Of a stretch of DNA of 64,000 nt, positions 35,790 through 48,689 are shown piece after piece. The DNA lies in the NCBI GenBank assembly GCA_028583415.1, contig CM053269.1:45179388-45243387 (forward strand). The letters are read 5' to 3'. The position numbers and the translations under genes are program-made. Origin of the DNA: Protea cynaroides (taxonomy: Eukaryota > Streptophyta > Magnoliopsida > Proteales > Proteaceae). Every line of letters begins with the position of its first letter. Position 1 is the stretch's first letter. The notes under the pieces were generated by a model, which saw only the letters and a program-made list of their open reading frames with translations, did no database searches and was not told where the DNA came from.

Positions 35790-36551
35790 TCATTGAGAGA
35801 GAGAGAGAAATTGAAAATGGAGAAAGTCAAACACGGAATTTTAATGGGTTTAGAGAGGAGAAGTCCTCAAAAATGACAACTGTGCAACAACTCACCGCAC
35901 TCAGTCTCGGCGATTACTCCAGAGCCCAGGCTCCAACCCCACGTCCCCACCACTGCGCTTTGACTTTCTCTCTCTAGAAATCAACTATTTCTCTCTCTCT
36001 AACCCGTGTTTTTCCTATTTGGGTTTAAACTAAAAATTCTGATTGCATGCCGACATCTTATATTTTTCTACGTGGAATCCACATGCTTTCTTTTTTAATC
36101 GGTCGTTGATGTTTTGGGTCGCATTAATTTTGATGAATAGTCTATTTAAATAGTTTTATTTTTGAAATAAAAAATCGAATTATTTAATTAAATAATTTTA
36201 TTTTTTAAATAAAAATTAAACCGTTTAATAATTGGTTTTACGGTTTTGGTTCACATGATTTGATTCATGATTTGAGTTTATCAGCTGCACAGAATTGACC
36301 GGATCTAACAACTCGTTTATGACCTAACCCTCCACATCTTTAACGTTAATCCCCAAGCTTAATCAACATTGGGAATTAATTAGTCAGTCTAATGGGATGG
36401 TTTTGTGTATAATATAGCCTTTAAAATATTGAAAGATCTTATTTTATATGGATTATTATATGGAATGGTTCAGCATAATAAAAGATGGCTGACCGGTTGA
36501 TTATGTTGAGGTTTATATGACATGAATGGAAAATATATAGTATAAAATAAC

Positions 36552-36663
36552 AAATCCCAAGGGGGTAGTTGATTCGACAAGGAACCTATACCTGTGGAAG
36601 GTGGATTTACACAGGAATGTTAAGTGTTATTTCTTTCTTGTTATGGGTGCAAAAAAAAAATGC
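36552..36663 (+). mobile_element. SINE-like insertion (about 112 bp) in copy B
   Basis: The insert ends in a run of ten A residues plus TGC and is flanked by the 10-bp duplication ATAAAATAAC (36542-36551 and 36664-36673). Copy A has the uninterrupted site ATAAACTAAC near 12864. A poly-A tail plus a longer target duplication indicates L1-type retroposition. The head contains GTAGTTGATTCGAC, which vaguely resembles a tRNA B-box; I cannot name the family. Confidence 0.7.
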
Positions 36664-38911
36664 ATAAAATAACACGAAAATTATAAAATAGTGCCCTCTT
36701 CCATCCTCTCATATTCCGGTACTTTCTCTCTCCTCTATGACATTATCTCTCTTTCCTATTAATGTAGGTCTTTTCTCATTGTTATGGCATAGAAGATTAT
36801 CTTACAGTTAGGGATGGACTCCTCCTACATGTGATTGGAGAATGCATTGACAGCATATATTATAGTGGAATTGACAACCACCTCTTGGTTTCTTTATTGT
36901 TTACCACTTTAGATTGCCCTCTTATAGACTTCCCATCAATTATAAGAGATATTCGGTAGTTAATGCGTTGATCTGGCCTATTTTATTTGTATCTCATTCG
37001 AGAAATGATCTTTTTGAAGAATAGTTTATCTGCATGTTCTTGTATCTTTTTTGGGATTTCATCGCCGTCCATATCTCGTGGATACCATACTCAAAAGGTG
37101 AATTCCACGCGATATGAACAAAGTGATGAGATTCCAAAAACAAACTAAATGAGATGAATAAATATCTTTTTATAAAATTAAAAAAATAAATAAATTTATC
37201 GGCCGAGAAAATGAAGTATCTTGTTGAGGGTGGGGCCGTGAAACTTGTTGTGTTATGGAGTGGCATGGGGTTGCGCGGCAGTGTGGTTTTTACTCAATTA
37301 AAAAACGTGCCATCGAAGAAAAGGTCGGCGCTGACTTTGGCAATGGAGAGGATTGATTGCCCCCCAACCCAACCAAGAGCTCTTGGCTCTTGCTCACTAC
37401 GCTCATCATCAACAACTAAAGAATGAATCATCGTCGGGTTGTCCAGAGCTGGAAAATAATTTTTCCATCATTATCCTAACCCAACTAGTTATTGGCCAGT
37501 TTGGTTTAGTGGGACCCACCTCATCCCTTTGAGAAAGAAATCCGTTCTGGTCAACTGCCAACCCCCACCCCGTGGCCTGTCATATATATGTAAGACTTAG
37601 GAGAGGGGAGGCGACTGGGAAGACTTACTAACGCCGCCATGAATCATGAATCTGGTGATGGTTAACTGATCAGTCCATCAAACTGCACAACACATACGAC
37701 TTTGAAGATTCAGGTCCTCCCTCCAATTCTCCACCTTGTGTTTTGAATGTTCTACCAATAATATTGTACAGTCTCTGCTTAGAGGCTAAATTATAACTAG
37801 ACCTTCTAATCAATTTTGCAACTTCATTACTATGAAGAATCTTTTGTAATTATTTCAAAACAGAAGAAAAAAATTGAATGAGGAACTGTTCTCTACACCA
37901 GTGCCCCAAGTAATATCACATGGTAAATTTGATGAGATTGAAATTTTGTAGATAAGTACACCTAATCTATGTTTCTATTCATATTCAATCTGAATGGAGA
38001 GTAGCAAAAATTAAGCATTGAAAAGTCAAAAAGATTATCTTAAATTTTATAAGTATGTTACATGAGCAATATATGATTGAATTTGAGTTTGAAAGTGTGA
38101 AACCAATCCATACTATTACCTAGATATCTATATGGTTGAAACTGCCATGTCCCCTTTTATGTGGCAAATATTTTGGATACTGAGATAGAAGATACCCCCT
38201 CTAAACAGTTTATCAAAAGATTTTTCGCAAAGAAAACTTAAGTGAAAAAAATAAACTCTTTATTGAATTAAAGATCCAATTAACTTTGTCTTTGGTTTCA
38301 ACCTTAAATTACTCGAGGGTTTCATGTGAAATGTTAAGTTTTCATCTCAAAAATCCAAACTAGTAAATATAGGGACTCTCAAGTATATAAGGTCCACAAG
38401 GTTTCAGACTTAAACAATATAGATATTGGTCCCATACTCTCCCTCACGTGTTGCCCCTCATTTTAGTGGCAATACATGTGACATATGTGTTCTCTCTTTT
38501 GGTTGGTCGTAAGGAGAAAACCTAGAGCTTTCTCCTAGAAGTCTGATACCATATTAATTTTCCATCTTAAGAGTTTGAACTAATAAGTTTAAGAACTATC
38601 AAGTATATCAAGCACCCAAAGTTTCTGGCTTAAACAATGCGAAATTATTCCCAATACTTCCCCTCACGTATTTCTCTTCTTTAGAATGAGAGTATACATG
38701 ACATATATATGGGGATATAGTCCCTCTTCTAAGTGGTGGTAAGAAATCAATCTTTGTGTTTAGGTGCAATTTTTAAATGTAGATAGTTTATCTTCCACTC
38801 AAGCCCTTTTAGGCCTGTTGGACTTTGGGAATTGAGATTGATTATTGGACCCTCCTTTGTGGAACATCAAACAACGAAAGCACATGGTTATGAAAATACA
38901 GTTGAGTAAAC

Positions 38912-39060
38912 GTGTAGAAATCCTCTCCTGCGCATTTTTGGACTGTCAAGGGTTGGATTTCAGCCTGCCCACCTACCGATGTATTGGTAGGCGGGTCGAA
39001 TGATCTCCAACCCTTGGATCAGTCGTAAGACCCTCCGGCCGCAGGAGAAGATTTGGATTC
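38912..39060. mobile_element. Mutator-like MITE 4 (149 bp)
   Basis: The left end AGAAATCCTCTCCTGCG pairs with the right end CGCAGGAGAAGATTTGGATT. Flanking 9-mers TGAGTAAAC (38903-38911) and TGAACAAAC (39061-39069) match the empty site TGAGCAAAC in copy A (about 32845). The interior holds a second palindrome, ACCGATGTATTGGT. Confidence 0.8.
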
Positions 39061-39969
39061 TGAACAAACTGCAAACCTTGGATGGGAATCTTGAGCAATT
39101 GGTTAGTGTAAAACCATGGATCACTTGATCATCGACTGATGGGGAATTTAATGTTAAAATTTCTTGATTGTTTCTATGGTTGACGAACTTCTGATCCTAC
39201 TTTGATCAAATCTAATAAAATAGCTGCCAAAGATTGGTGTTATGTATGAAACCGTGGGTTTTTTGATACAGAAAGACCTTTTTATTTCTTCAACATTAAA
39301 AAAAAAATAATAATAAATAAATAAATAAAAATAGACAACCTATAATGATTAGGTTCCAGACCAGTCTAAATGATTTGAAGATGATTAAGGTGGGAGCTGG
39401 ATCATTAGGGCTTAATAGCAAACCTGCCGTCCAGTACATCATTTTGGTCAATGGTCAAAACCTAGAGGAATCTTCAACAACAATCACTTTTCAGCTATTA
39501 TATATGGCTAGCTGGTCCAACGGTTATTCAGAATCCTGGTAGGCCATCACGATAAAGTGCTTAGCTATTATATATATATTATTAATTTTTTCTTTTTGCT
39601 AAAGAGGGATAGGTCTGACTAGTCCCATGGTCTATACGAAGTAACTCCACTACCATATACATCTTATTTCGGGATTAAATGAGAATTATTTCACTTGCAT
39701 TCAAAATAAGAAAGAAAGAGAATTTAATACTCTGTGTGATTAACTTCAAGATGGTTAAAGGAGTCGAAGTTGAAACCTTTCTCTTCTTGAAGGATAGGCT
39801 CCTTGCCAACTGAGTTACCCCCTTAGAGTTCTTTTAATACCTTTTTGATAATTCATATTGTATATGATACCCGTAGGTATTTTGATTAGCATTCATTTGA
39901 GTTCATGAGTACGTATCTTATTTAAGGGTTTTTGAAATGTTAAAAAATGTTGGGAGTTATAGAAGTATG

Positions 39970-40435
39970 TTTCATACCGATTAATAATTAATAATGAAAA
40001 CATAATTGAGAAGAAATGGCTCGATCACAACCCAAGTGGTATTTCGTGAGCTACTTGATTTAACATGAAAAATGTATTTCTATGGTTTGATCACCTTTTT
40101 CTTCTAATTGATGAACTTATATATATTGTCATAAAATAACAATTTGGGGTGTCAAACTTAAAATCTTAAGTTATTAGGTAGAGACGGGGAAGGTATCGGA
40201 GGTGCCAAAGTTTTTCAAAATGAGAAATATTCTCAACACTTTCCCATATATGTTGCCCTGCTCTTTTGGGTAGTATTGTATGGGGCATTTGTGGCTCCTT
40301 TTGGGGTAATGGTTCACAAATCTGTTATTTACGTAGTGGCGGGTTTGATTGCTTTGATACCATGTTGATGTATTTAATCTAGAAACTTGAATTTTTAAGT
40401 TGAAAAACCCAACTCGTGTATGCATGAAGACATCC
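39970..40435. other. Intergenic stretch, nothing recognised
   Basis: AT-rich sequence after the end of copy B. An open frame on the minus strand (40174-40557) overlaps the tandem repeat that follows and has no recognisable domain. Confidence 0.4.
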
Positions 40436-41750
40436 AAAGTCTCTAAGTTTTCCAATGTAAGATTATTTCTAATAACAAATACTTGTGGATGAAAATGTTT
40501 GACTAGGAGCTTTTGCTTGATTATAGATCTACAAACCCAACTTTTGGTAATAGACAAAAGGAAAACAAGATGTGGTCATTTAGTCATTGTCTAAAGTCCT
40601 CCTTTGAGAGACAAGATCCCTTGTATTGCACTTTGCTTTTCTATTTTTGGCCCTTCAAGACTTCAACCAACAAACTTTGAAAATTATTGATCTCTTTAAA
40701 ATTAATGAGGCCTGAAAATGTGGTCCTATTTTCTTGTTGACAATGAACCCCTACCAGCATGGTAGACAGTGGGTTTCTTCTTGTTTATCCTGGAGTTAAG
40801 TCTCAAAGTTTTCTAATGTAAGATTAGTTCCAACAGGTTCTCGTGGATGAAAATGTTCTGCAAGGAGCTTTCGCTTTGATTATAGATCTAAAAACTAAAG
40901 TTTTGGTAATAGAAGAGAAGGAAAACAAGATTTGATCATTTAGTCATCGTCTAAAGTCCTTTAAGAGCAAAATCCTCTGTATTCGACTTTGCTTTTCTAT
41001 TTTTAGCCATTCAAGACTTCAACCACCAGGCTTTGTATATTATTGATGTTTTCAAAATTATTGAGATTTGAAAATGTGGTCCTATTTCTCTTGTTGACAA
41101 TAAGCCTCTACTAGCATGGTAGACACTAGCTCTCTTCTTGTTTATCCTGGAGTTAAGTGTTAGATTTTTTCAATGTAAAATTATTTCCAACAGATACCGG
41201 TGGATGAAAATGTTCCACAAGGAGCTTTTGCTTGATTATAGATCTAGAAACCCAAGTTCTGATAATAGAAGAAGGAAAACAAGATTTTGATCATTTAGTC
41301 ATAGTCTAAAGTCTACCTTTGAGAGACTAGACTCCTTGAATTGCATTTTTGCTTTTCTATTTTTGGGATTCAAATCCTCTCATCCCAGTGATTTGAGAGG
41401 AGGAGGACGCCCCCGTTGGATGGTCGACACGTGGAGCTTGGATGAATCCGAACCCTCCATCCTACCTGACACCTCCTGTCGGCTCAGCTAGTCGGCTCGA
41501 TGTCGGCTCAGATTAAAATCTCTGATTCACCCGAGCTCCACGTGTCGACCATTCAACGGGAACGTCTACCCACCTCCCAAATCACTGGAGAAAATGTGAA
41601 TCCCTACTTTTGGCCCTTCAAGACTGCAACCATCAGACTGCATATTATTGATCTTATTAATTTAATGGGGCTTTAAAATGTGGTCCTAATGCTCTTGTTG
41701 ACAATAACGTACCCCGTATGAGTATGGTAGACAGTGGCTCTCTCTCTCTC
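40436..41750. repeat. Three tandem units of about 360 bp
   Basis: Units start near 40436, 40798 and 41156. Each contains GTGGATGAAAATGTT, GATTATAGATCTA, GGAAAACAAGAT, TTAGTCAT, GCTTTTCTATTTTT and a GCATGGTAGACA-type block, with substantial divergence between units. The third unit is split by a 238-bp MITE. No coding capacity was recognised. The last unit ends in a CT microsatellite (about 41735-41757). Confidence 0.85.
41366..41603. mobile_element. Mutator-like MITE 5 (238 bp) inside the third tandem unit
   Basis: Termini are GGATTCAAATCCTCTC and the inverse of GGAGAAAATGTGAATCC. The 9-bp duplications CTATTTTTG (41357-41365) and CTACTTTTG (41604-41612) differ at one base. Units one and two show the empty site CTATTTTTGG. 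Long internal complementarity (GTCGACACGTGGAGCT against AGCTCCACGTGTCGAC) would form a hairpin. Confidence 0.88.
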
Positions 41751-41759
41751 TCTCTCTCA

Positions 41760-42160
41760 GCATTAGGCCCAGATTAATAACTTCTAATGGTTGACTACCC
41801 AACCTATAACCTATACACCATTCCAATCATATGACCACTTCAGCCATAATACATTTATGAAGCTTTACCCACAAAAAAAAAAAAAAAAAAAAAAAAATAC
41901 ACTTATGAAATACTGCTTTCAATGGCACTCTGGCATTTGTTAGAAATGGATGGAGGTCTAAATCAGACTACATCTGATGGAGGAAAACCTTTCTATATAT
42001 GCCAAATTAAAATTTTTTCCACTCATAAAAAAAAAAAAAAAAAAAAAAAAAAGTTAGTGGTGGCTTTCGGCCTATGGTGTCAAGCTGCTTAAAATTAGTT
42101 AAATCTCCTAGATCAGATATATTATTATATGAAACAGTTTATCACATGGATCATATGTGG
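41760..42160. repeat. Non-coding repeat similar to 8945-9480
   Basis: Shared blocks include a TTGACTACCCAACC-type sequence and GTGGCTTT(C/T)GGCCT...TCAAGCTGCTTAAAAT. The interval contains two poly-A tracts (about 41870-41898 and 42027-42052). The copies bracket the U-box duplication on the outside. Confidence 0.6.
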
Positions 42161-42394
42161 TTCAACAAGAAAATTTGCGTTGGTGGTAGGTTATTTACTT
42201 TGCTTAAAAAAACAATGGAGTGGGGATCCAAATGAAGTGGTTTTTTTAGCCACGTGGCTATTTTTAATGGGCTAAATTAAGAGGCATTTTTTTACCGATA
42301 TCTTGTCATCTTGGGTTAAGTTCTATAAATGAAATTTTCACATATTATTTTAATATTTTAAAAATAAATTCTATTTAGCTATAGATATACAAGA

Positions 42395-42830
42395 ACTAGG
42401 GATGCAACCGGGTGGGGTTAGATTGGGCTCCAACCCTAGGTTTCCTTAACTCAATCCCAACCATACCTTGGGCCCAGCCTTAATGGACTCAACCCATCTC
42501 AACCTGAACCTGATTGAACTTGATTTGTCTTGTTTGACCCTGTCTTAACCCAACCCAGTATAGAGTTTGATGTAATTAAGTGTAAATGTTTACTATATAT
42601 TTGTATATACTTTATATAATTCTATATATTTTTAATATTTTTGTATACATGGTTGGACCGGGCAGGGTCCGTCTGAAACAGAGGCCCGGGCCCGGCCTTA
42701 CCCTACCTCGGGCCTAAAAATCTCAGTCCTGACCAGCTTGTATCCCAGGACTGGCCCAACTCTATCCCAGGCCCAGTCTGCTGACTGACAAACCCAACCC
42801 AGGCCTTTGTTGGAGTTAGAGGGTGAGACC
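42395..42830. mobile_element. Possible hAT-like remnant rich in CCCAACCC motifs
   Basis: The stretch starts with TAGGGATGCAACCGGGT and is full of CCCAACCC/GGCCCGG motifs, the composition seen in the hAT element at 14164-14825. A matching right end and an 8-bp duplication were not found, so this is tentative. Confidence 0.3.
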
Positions 42831-42839
42831 ATTTCTTAC

Positions 42840-43010
42840 GGAAAAAGAACCTCTGTAGTAAGACACCTGTGTAGTGAGGATCCCATCCGGATCAGCACGT
42901 GTCCCAATCCATTCAAAATGCATCGGAATATATATATATCCACTTTGAGTGAGTGGTATCTTTAATACGCCTCACTACAGGGTTAGCCTTACTACAGACG
43001 ATCCCAATCC
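42840..43010. mobile_element. Mutator-like MITE 6 (171 bp)
   Basis: The element is flanked by the perfect 9-bp duplication ATTTCTTAC (42831-42839 and 43011-43019). Inverted termini share CTGTAGTAAG and a TGTAGTGAGG block; the right end read inward starts GGATTGGGATCGTCTG. Confidence 0.85.
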
Positions 43011-44324
43011 ATTTCTTACATATCTTCGAAATTAGAAAATGAATAACATGATTGAATTGGACGGCCTAATTTCGCATGTGACTAATACAAAGGGTGGCTA
43101 CCCTGTCAACATTCTGATTGACTGCACGTGCTCAAAGTGGCCCTGTCTAACCTTGATTTACCTTGTTTTACAAGTTACAATCATAAGAAGAAAAATTCTT
43201 CAAGAAATATAATTTCGATTGCAATTAAATAAGCTCTTTTTGAACTAATTCTCATATTACATTCCAACTTTTGCCAAGTCCTGAAGGCTCAGTCCTTTAC
43301 TAGCAAGCAAAACACTTACTCTATCCTACTATCTTATTTGGAGAAGGAAAAACCTACTTCAATTTGTCATTCACAAAATGAAACTGTTCAAGGGCCAATA
43401 TGTAAAACTTTATCATCTCTACACTGGAGATTAATGCGGAAGATAAATACCTCCAGTGTGACCTGTCCCAACCATTGTCTGATTCCTCCTCTGATACACT
43501 CTGATATGCCCTGCTCCACAAACAAAAGAGAAGAAAGAGGGGAAGGATTTCCATGCACTGACTGTATTCCCTGACAGAGAATGTGTTGAAGTTCTCAAAT
43601 TTCTATCAGTGTACACAGAACCCTATCCATTAGTATTTATAGACCAACCATCTTCTTCCATCAAGGATGGACGGTGATCTGGGTGCCACATGTCCTAGGA
43701 TCCTAATGCTAATCATCCAACTTAGGTGGGGCCAGGTGGCATGTGGGCCACCCAACTTACATTCTCCCACTTGGCCCATATTGCCACATGACAAACCACT
43801 TTATGGTTATTAACATGATGTATGGCCATACATGCAGTAATTTTCGGATCCTTCTCTATGGACTTGTTCTTTATGTTCACCATAAAACTCCCAACCCATG
43901 AATCATGGCGGTGCATGTCCCAGTATTAAAATGCAATGGAAACACTTCCTTCCATGTATTACAATAGATTGTTTATTTTACAATGAACCTCAATTGTGAC
44001 TACCCTACTTTATAGAATCAATTCAATAATTGATTCAAGGGTCAAACTTTATTTCCTAGAAAACTTTATAGGCATCTGTCATTCCAAAACTTTATGTATA
44101 TAACCAAATAAATGACAGGAAAAGAAATAACTTTATTTCGAGTCATCAAAACTTTATATTGCAATATCATAAATAAAACATTTAAAAAACATAATGATTT
44201 ATATAGTCCCTTATGATCCACGTGAACTACATACACCTTGGGCGGAAGCCCTTTGGTGAAATGATCAACTATCATATCATCAGTATCATTACATTTTATT
44301 TGAATTTGAACGCAACGAATTCAA

Positions 44325-47300
44325 ACGTTTTCTTTAACAATAAAGTACTTTATCTCAATGTGTCGACAACGACTCACTGAGTATGTGTTGTTAAAGAAAT
44401 GTACTGCTGCAGTATTATCACAGTAGATCCTTATAGGTCTTTCAATAGAACTTATGACCTTCAAATCTGTGATAAACTGCCTCAACCATAATGCCTGAGA
44501 AATTGCTTTATAGTACGCCACCACTTTCGCTTCAATAATAGAAGAGGCTGTCTTAGGTTGCTTTACGCTGTGCCAAGACACTATTCCTTTAACTAACAAA
44601 AATAAAGCCAGAAGTATACTTCCTTGTATATCCACATTTAGCAAAATCTAAATCTGAGTAACTGATTAGCTCCAAAACATCAACATGTCTATATATAAGC
44701 ATGTGATCCGTTGTGCCCTGTAGGTACCTCAGTACTTTCTTTACTACTATCCAATGTGGCAAACAAAGATTCTTTTGGAAACCTACCTAATACTCCCACT
44801 GAATATGAGATGTCAGGTCTGATACAGACCTAAACATACATCAAATTGCTTGCTGCTGATGCATAAAGGGATATTTTGCATTGCTTGTTGTTTCAGATTG
44901 GTCTTTGGACATTGTTCCAAACTAAGTCTGTCGCCTTTAATAAGAGGTGCTACACTTGATAAATATTGCTTCATCTTGAACCGTTCTAAAACTTTGTCAA
45001 TATAATCCTTTTAGGATAGTCCTAAGGTCTTAAGAGACCTGTCCATGTGAATCTCTATGCCTAAGACATAGGAGGCTTCATCTATATCATTTATGTCAAA
45101 GTTTTGGGTCAAGAAATTTTTTTTTTTTTTAGTCTTGTGTAGCATCCCTAGATCATTGCTAGCTAGAAGAATGCCATCCACATATAACACTAGTATGGTG
45201 AAACTAGTTCCCTTGATCTTTATGTAAATGCATTGATCAATTCAATTTTCTACCAAATCGTAGGAAGTAATCGTGCTATCAAATTTCAAATACCACTATT
45301 GGGAAACTTGTTTCAATCCATATATGGATTTCTTAAGCTTGCATACTAGATGATCACCTTTATCCGAAGTAAAAACCTTCAAGTTGATCCATGTATACCT
45401 CCTCAATCAGATCACCATTCAAAAATGCCGTCTTGACATCCATCTGGTGTAGCTCAAGATCATAGTGAGCCACCAGTGCCATAATGATCATTAAAGAATC
45501 TTTTCTAGACACGGATGAAAAGGTTTCTTTATAATCAATGCTAGCCTTCTGATTATGACCTTCTGTCACAAGTCAAACCTTGTATCTTTCAATATTGCCA
45601 TGTGAGTCTCTTTTAGTTTTGAAAATCCATTTACAACTCACAATAGAGGTGTTCTTAGGCAATTCTACAAGTTCCCATACTAGATTCTTTGACGTAGATT
45701 CCATTTCATCCTTCATGGCATCATGCCATAAAATGGCATTTATAAAACCCATAGCCTGTGAAAATAATATCGGATCATCACTTATTCCAATATTAGTTTC
45801 ACAGTTTTGGAGATACACTTCATAATCTAAAGGGATTGCCAATTTTCTCTCTCTCTCTCTCGAGGATTTCCTTAAAACTTGTAGCTCAGGATTGGTTTCT
45901 TGATTTTAGACCACGGGTTCAAACGACAACTGGTTCCTGATGTGGTGTATCTTGATGTGGTAATTCATCATAAACAGATAGTGTTGTTCATGAACCACAG
46001 GTACCACTGGTAAAGGGATAAATCCCTGACCACCAGATGTAGAAGGAATTGTCGATACATCTTGTTCATTAAATTCAATGTTTGACTCTGTATACTCCCA
46101 CTGTTGTCGCCATCTTCTAGAAACTTAGCAACTTTAGACTCTACAATGGTAAGACTATATAAGGGACAATAAAATTTATAACCCTTTGATCTTTCAGAAT
46201 AGCCAATGAAATATCCACTAACTGTTCTAGGGTCCAACTTCTGAAGATGTGGATCGTAAAATCTTATTTTGGCTTAACAGTCCCATATGCGAGTATGCTT
46301 CAAACTATGTTTCCATCCATTCCATAACTCAAAAGGAGTTTTAGGAATTGACTTGGATGGTACCCTATTTAAGATATATACTGCTATTTTAAGAGCTTCA
46401 CTCTACAATTTTAGAGGTAGATTAGAATTACTAATCATACTCTTGACCATATCCATAAGTGCACGGTTCCTTCTTTCAGCAACGCCATTTTGATCTGGAG
46501 ATCCAGGCATTGTATATTGTGGTACAATACCTTGCTCTTGAAGATACCGTGCAAATGGGCCAGGTCTTTGATCATATTCTATGGTTCTGCTGTAATATTC
46601 TCCACCTCTATCTGATCTCATGATCTTGATCACTTTTTCAGTATGTTTCTCTACTTCTGTCTTAAAGTTTTTAAATGCTTCTAATGCCTCATCATTATGA
46701 ACTAGAAGATAGAGATACATGAATCTTGAATGGTCATCAATGAATGATATAAAGTATCTCTGACCATTCAGACAGGGAATGGAAAACGGCCCACAAATTA
46801 TTTGTATGTATGATTTCTAGAAGTTCAATTGACCTTCTGACACCTTTCGTGGTTTTGTTAGTCTGCTTTCCCTTGATGCAGTCCACACATAACCCTGATC
46901 AGTGAAATCAAGAGTTTCAAGGATTCCATCATTCACTAATCTTTTAATTTTGTCACTAGATATGTGACCTAATCTAGGGTGCCACAACTGATAGGATTTC
47001 TCATTCACATTCATTCTCTTTATGCCAATATTGTTTACAGAGAGTAAACTACTTTCATATATTGGATCTAGATTTAAGAGAAATAAACCATCAACCAAAG
47101 AACCTGAACCGATGATTACATCGTTTTTTAAATCTTTAATTCTGTATCAGAAAATTAAACACATAACCCAAAGGTGTTAATCTGGAAACAGATATTAGAT
47201 TCTTGTAAAAGATGGAACATAAACGGTTTCTCCTAAATCTAACACATATCCGGATTGCAATATTAATCTATAGACACCTATAGCTTCTACTTGAGATTTC

Positions 47301-47810
47301 ATTCGATTTTCTGAATGGATATGTCTCTCAGTTTCTTTCGAAAGTATTGCCTACAGAAAGCCTTGCATGGTATTGACCACATGGATTGACGATCCAGAAT
47401 CAATCCATCAGTTATTTGAATGACAATCAACTAAATTTGATTCATAACAAATCAAAATTCTCTGAGCTGAGATGTCCCTTATGTGCATGATGTGGTTACA
47501 CACATCATCCTTACCATTGTTACTTAATGAGTTTGATTTTTTCATTAGAGTGTTTACTAACATCTTGTTTGAACTTACAAACTGAGCATCAATTGCCTTC
47601 ATGTAGTCAATGACCTTCTTACATTCAGGAATTGATCCTTTAAGGCTCTTGTCGATATTGTTCTTGACAAGCATCAGCTCAAGTGGTTAGATCGCTCCCA
47701 CTTATCAGAATGAGCAATTTGGACTGACGTACTAGAATCCGTAAGAGTAGCGGGCTCTTTTATACGGAGCATCATATCCAAATCCATGCACTCTAAGGTT
47801 AAATAAATCT
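44325..47810 (-). pseudogene. copia gag-pol polyprotein, broken (minus)
   Basis: Domain pieces in order on the minus strand: gag (MDLDMMLRIKEPATLT near 47780; KWERSNHLS near 47690), protease (WIDSGSSIHVV near 47400), GAG-pre-integrase (LWHPRLGHIS, about 46990), integrase (MRSDRGGEYYS, MPGSPDQNGVAERRNR, 46480-46620), reverse transcriptase (MDVKTAFLNGDLIEEVYMDQ near 45410) and RNase H (IYCDNTAAVHFFNN near 44400). Several frameshifts and stops separate them. The RT catalytic box reads YVDG instead of YVDD (45173-45184), so even a repaired frame would lack a metal-binding Asp. RNase H has AKVVAYYKA where EAEY-type residues are usual. The copy is dead. Confidence 0.88.
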
Positions 47811-48309
47811 TTTATTCAATCTGAATAATTTTCCCTAGTAAGCATTGGGAGACTAATCTGGTTATAAACTGCAAAACAACAATAAGAAAGTTTAGATTTA
47901 TTGGCGTACAACTTTATACTGATATCAACCCACGTTAATAATCAGTCACATACTAAATTTGATTATAATCTACCTATGGGTTAAACTTATAATCAATTTT
48001 AGTATGTAAAACTTTACACTAAGTTGATTGACATCGAACTTAAGTGACAGACTAATGTATCCTACAAAATCACCTGTGGGCTAAGATTATAGTCTACATC
48101 TGTCAAAACCTGTATTAATAAGACTAGAATGCTACACTACAATTTAGAAGGTTGTTCTACACCTGTAGGCAGAAGAAGGCTCCCACTGTCTTGCAGTTTC
48201 ATATTCTACCTTATTCCATCTTCTCACATAAGAAAAGAACATTTTCCTGTGGGGATGATATCCAGATCCAATGTAAAAGATGTAATTTTCTGATGCTTGC
48301 CACTAGAAA

Positions 48310-48590
48310 TGTATTTCAGTCTTTTATGACATCCTTAAATAAGCACTTATATGTGTTAAAAGAAAATAAAACTAATTATTTTCTTAATTTTAACATAAAA
48401 CTTTATTATAAGGGCATATTAGTCATCTATGACATCTTGAAAAACACACTTATATGTGTTAAAATAAACCTAATGGTTTTCTTGATTTTTAACACAACTT
48501 TATTATAAGGGCATTTTAGTCATTTATGACATCATTTAAACAACCATTCGTAAGTGTTAACATAAGCCTAATAATCTTAAAGAGTTCTTA
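48310..48590. repeat. Tandem repeat of about 100 bp in the copia leader
   Basis: TATGACATC starts at 48325, 48429 and 48525, each preceded or followed by ATTATAAGGGCAT and CTTATATGTGTTAAAA-type blocks. The repeat lies between primer-binding site and gag. Confidence 0.75.
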
Positions 48591-48689
48591 ATGGCTTATT
48601 CTTTACTTTATTTAACATTGGCTTTTAATGGCGTTTGTTACTGTCACTAAAAAAATGACATAAACAACCTTACTGTATCCATATATTTA

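Larger units (their letters stand above)
34180..39969. repeat. Tandem segmental duplication, copy B (compact)
   Basis: Copy B is collinear with copy A over 5.8 kb and begins immediately after copy A ends (8-bp junction at 34172-34179). It lacks nearly all insertions of copy A and has its own: a SINE-like insertion (36552-36663) and a MITE (38912-39060). It therefore serves as the empty-site reference for dating insertions. Confidence 0.9.
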
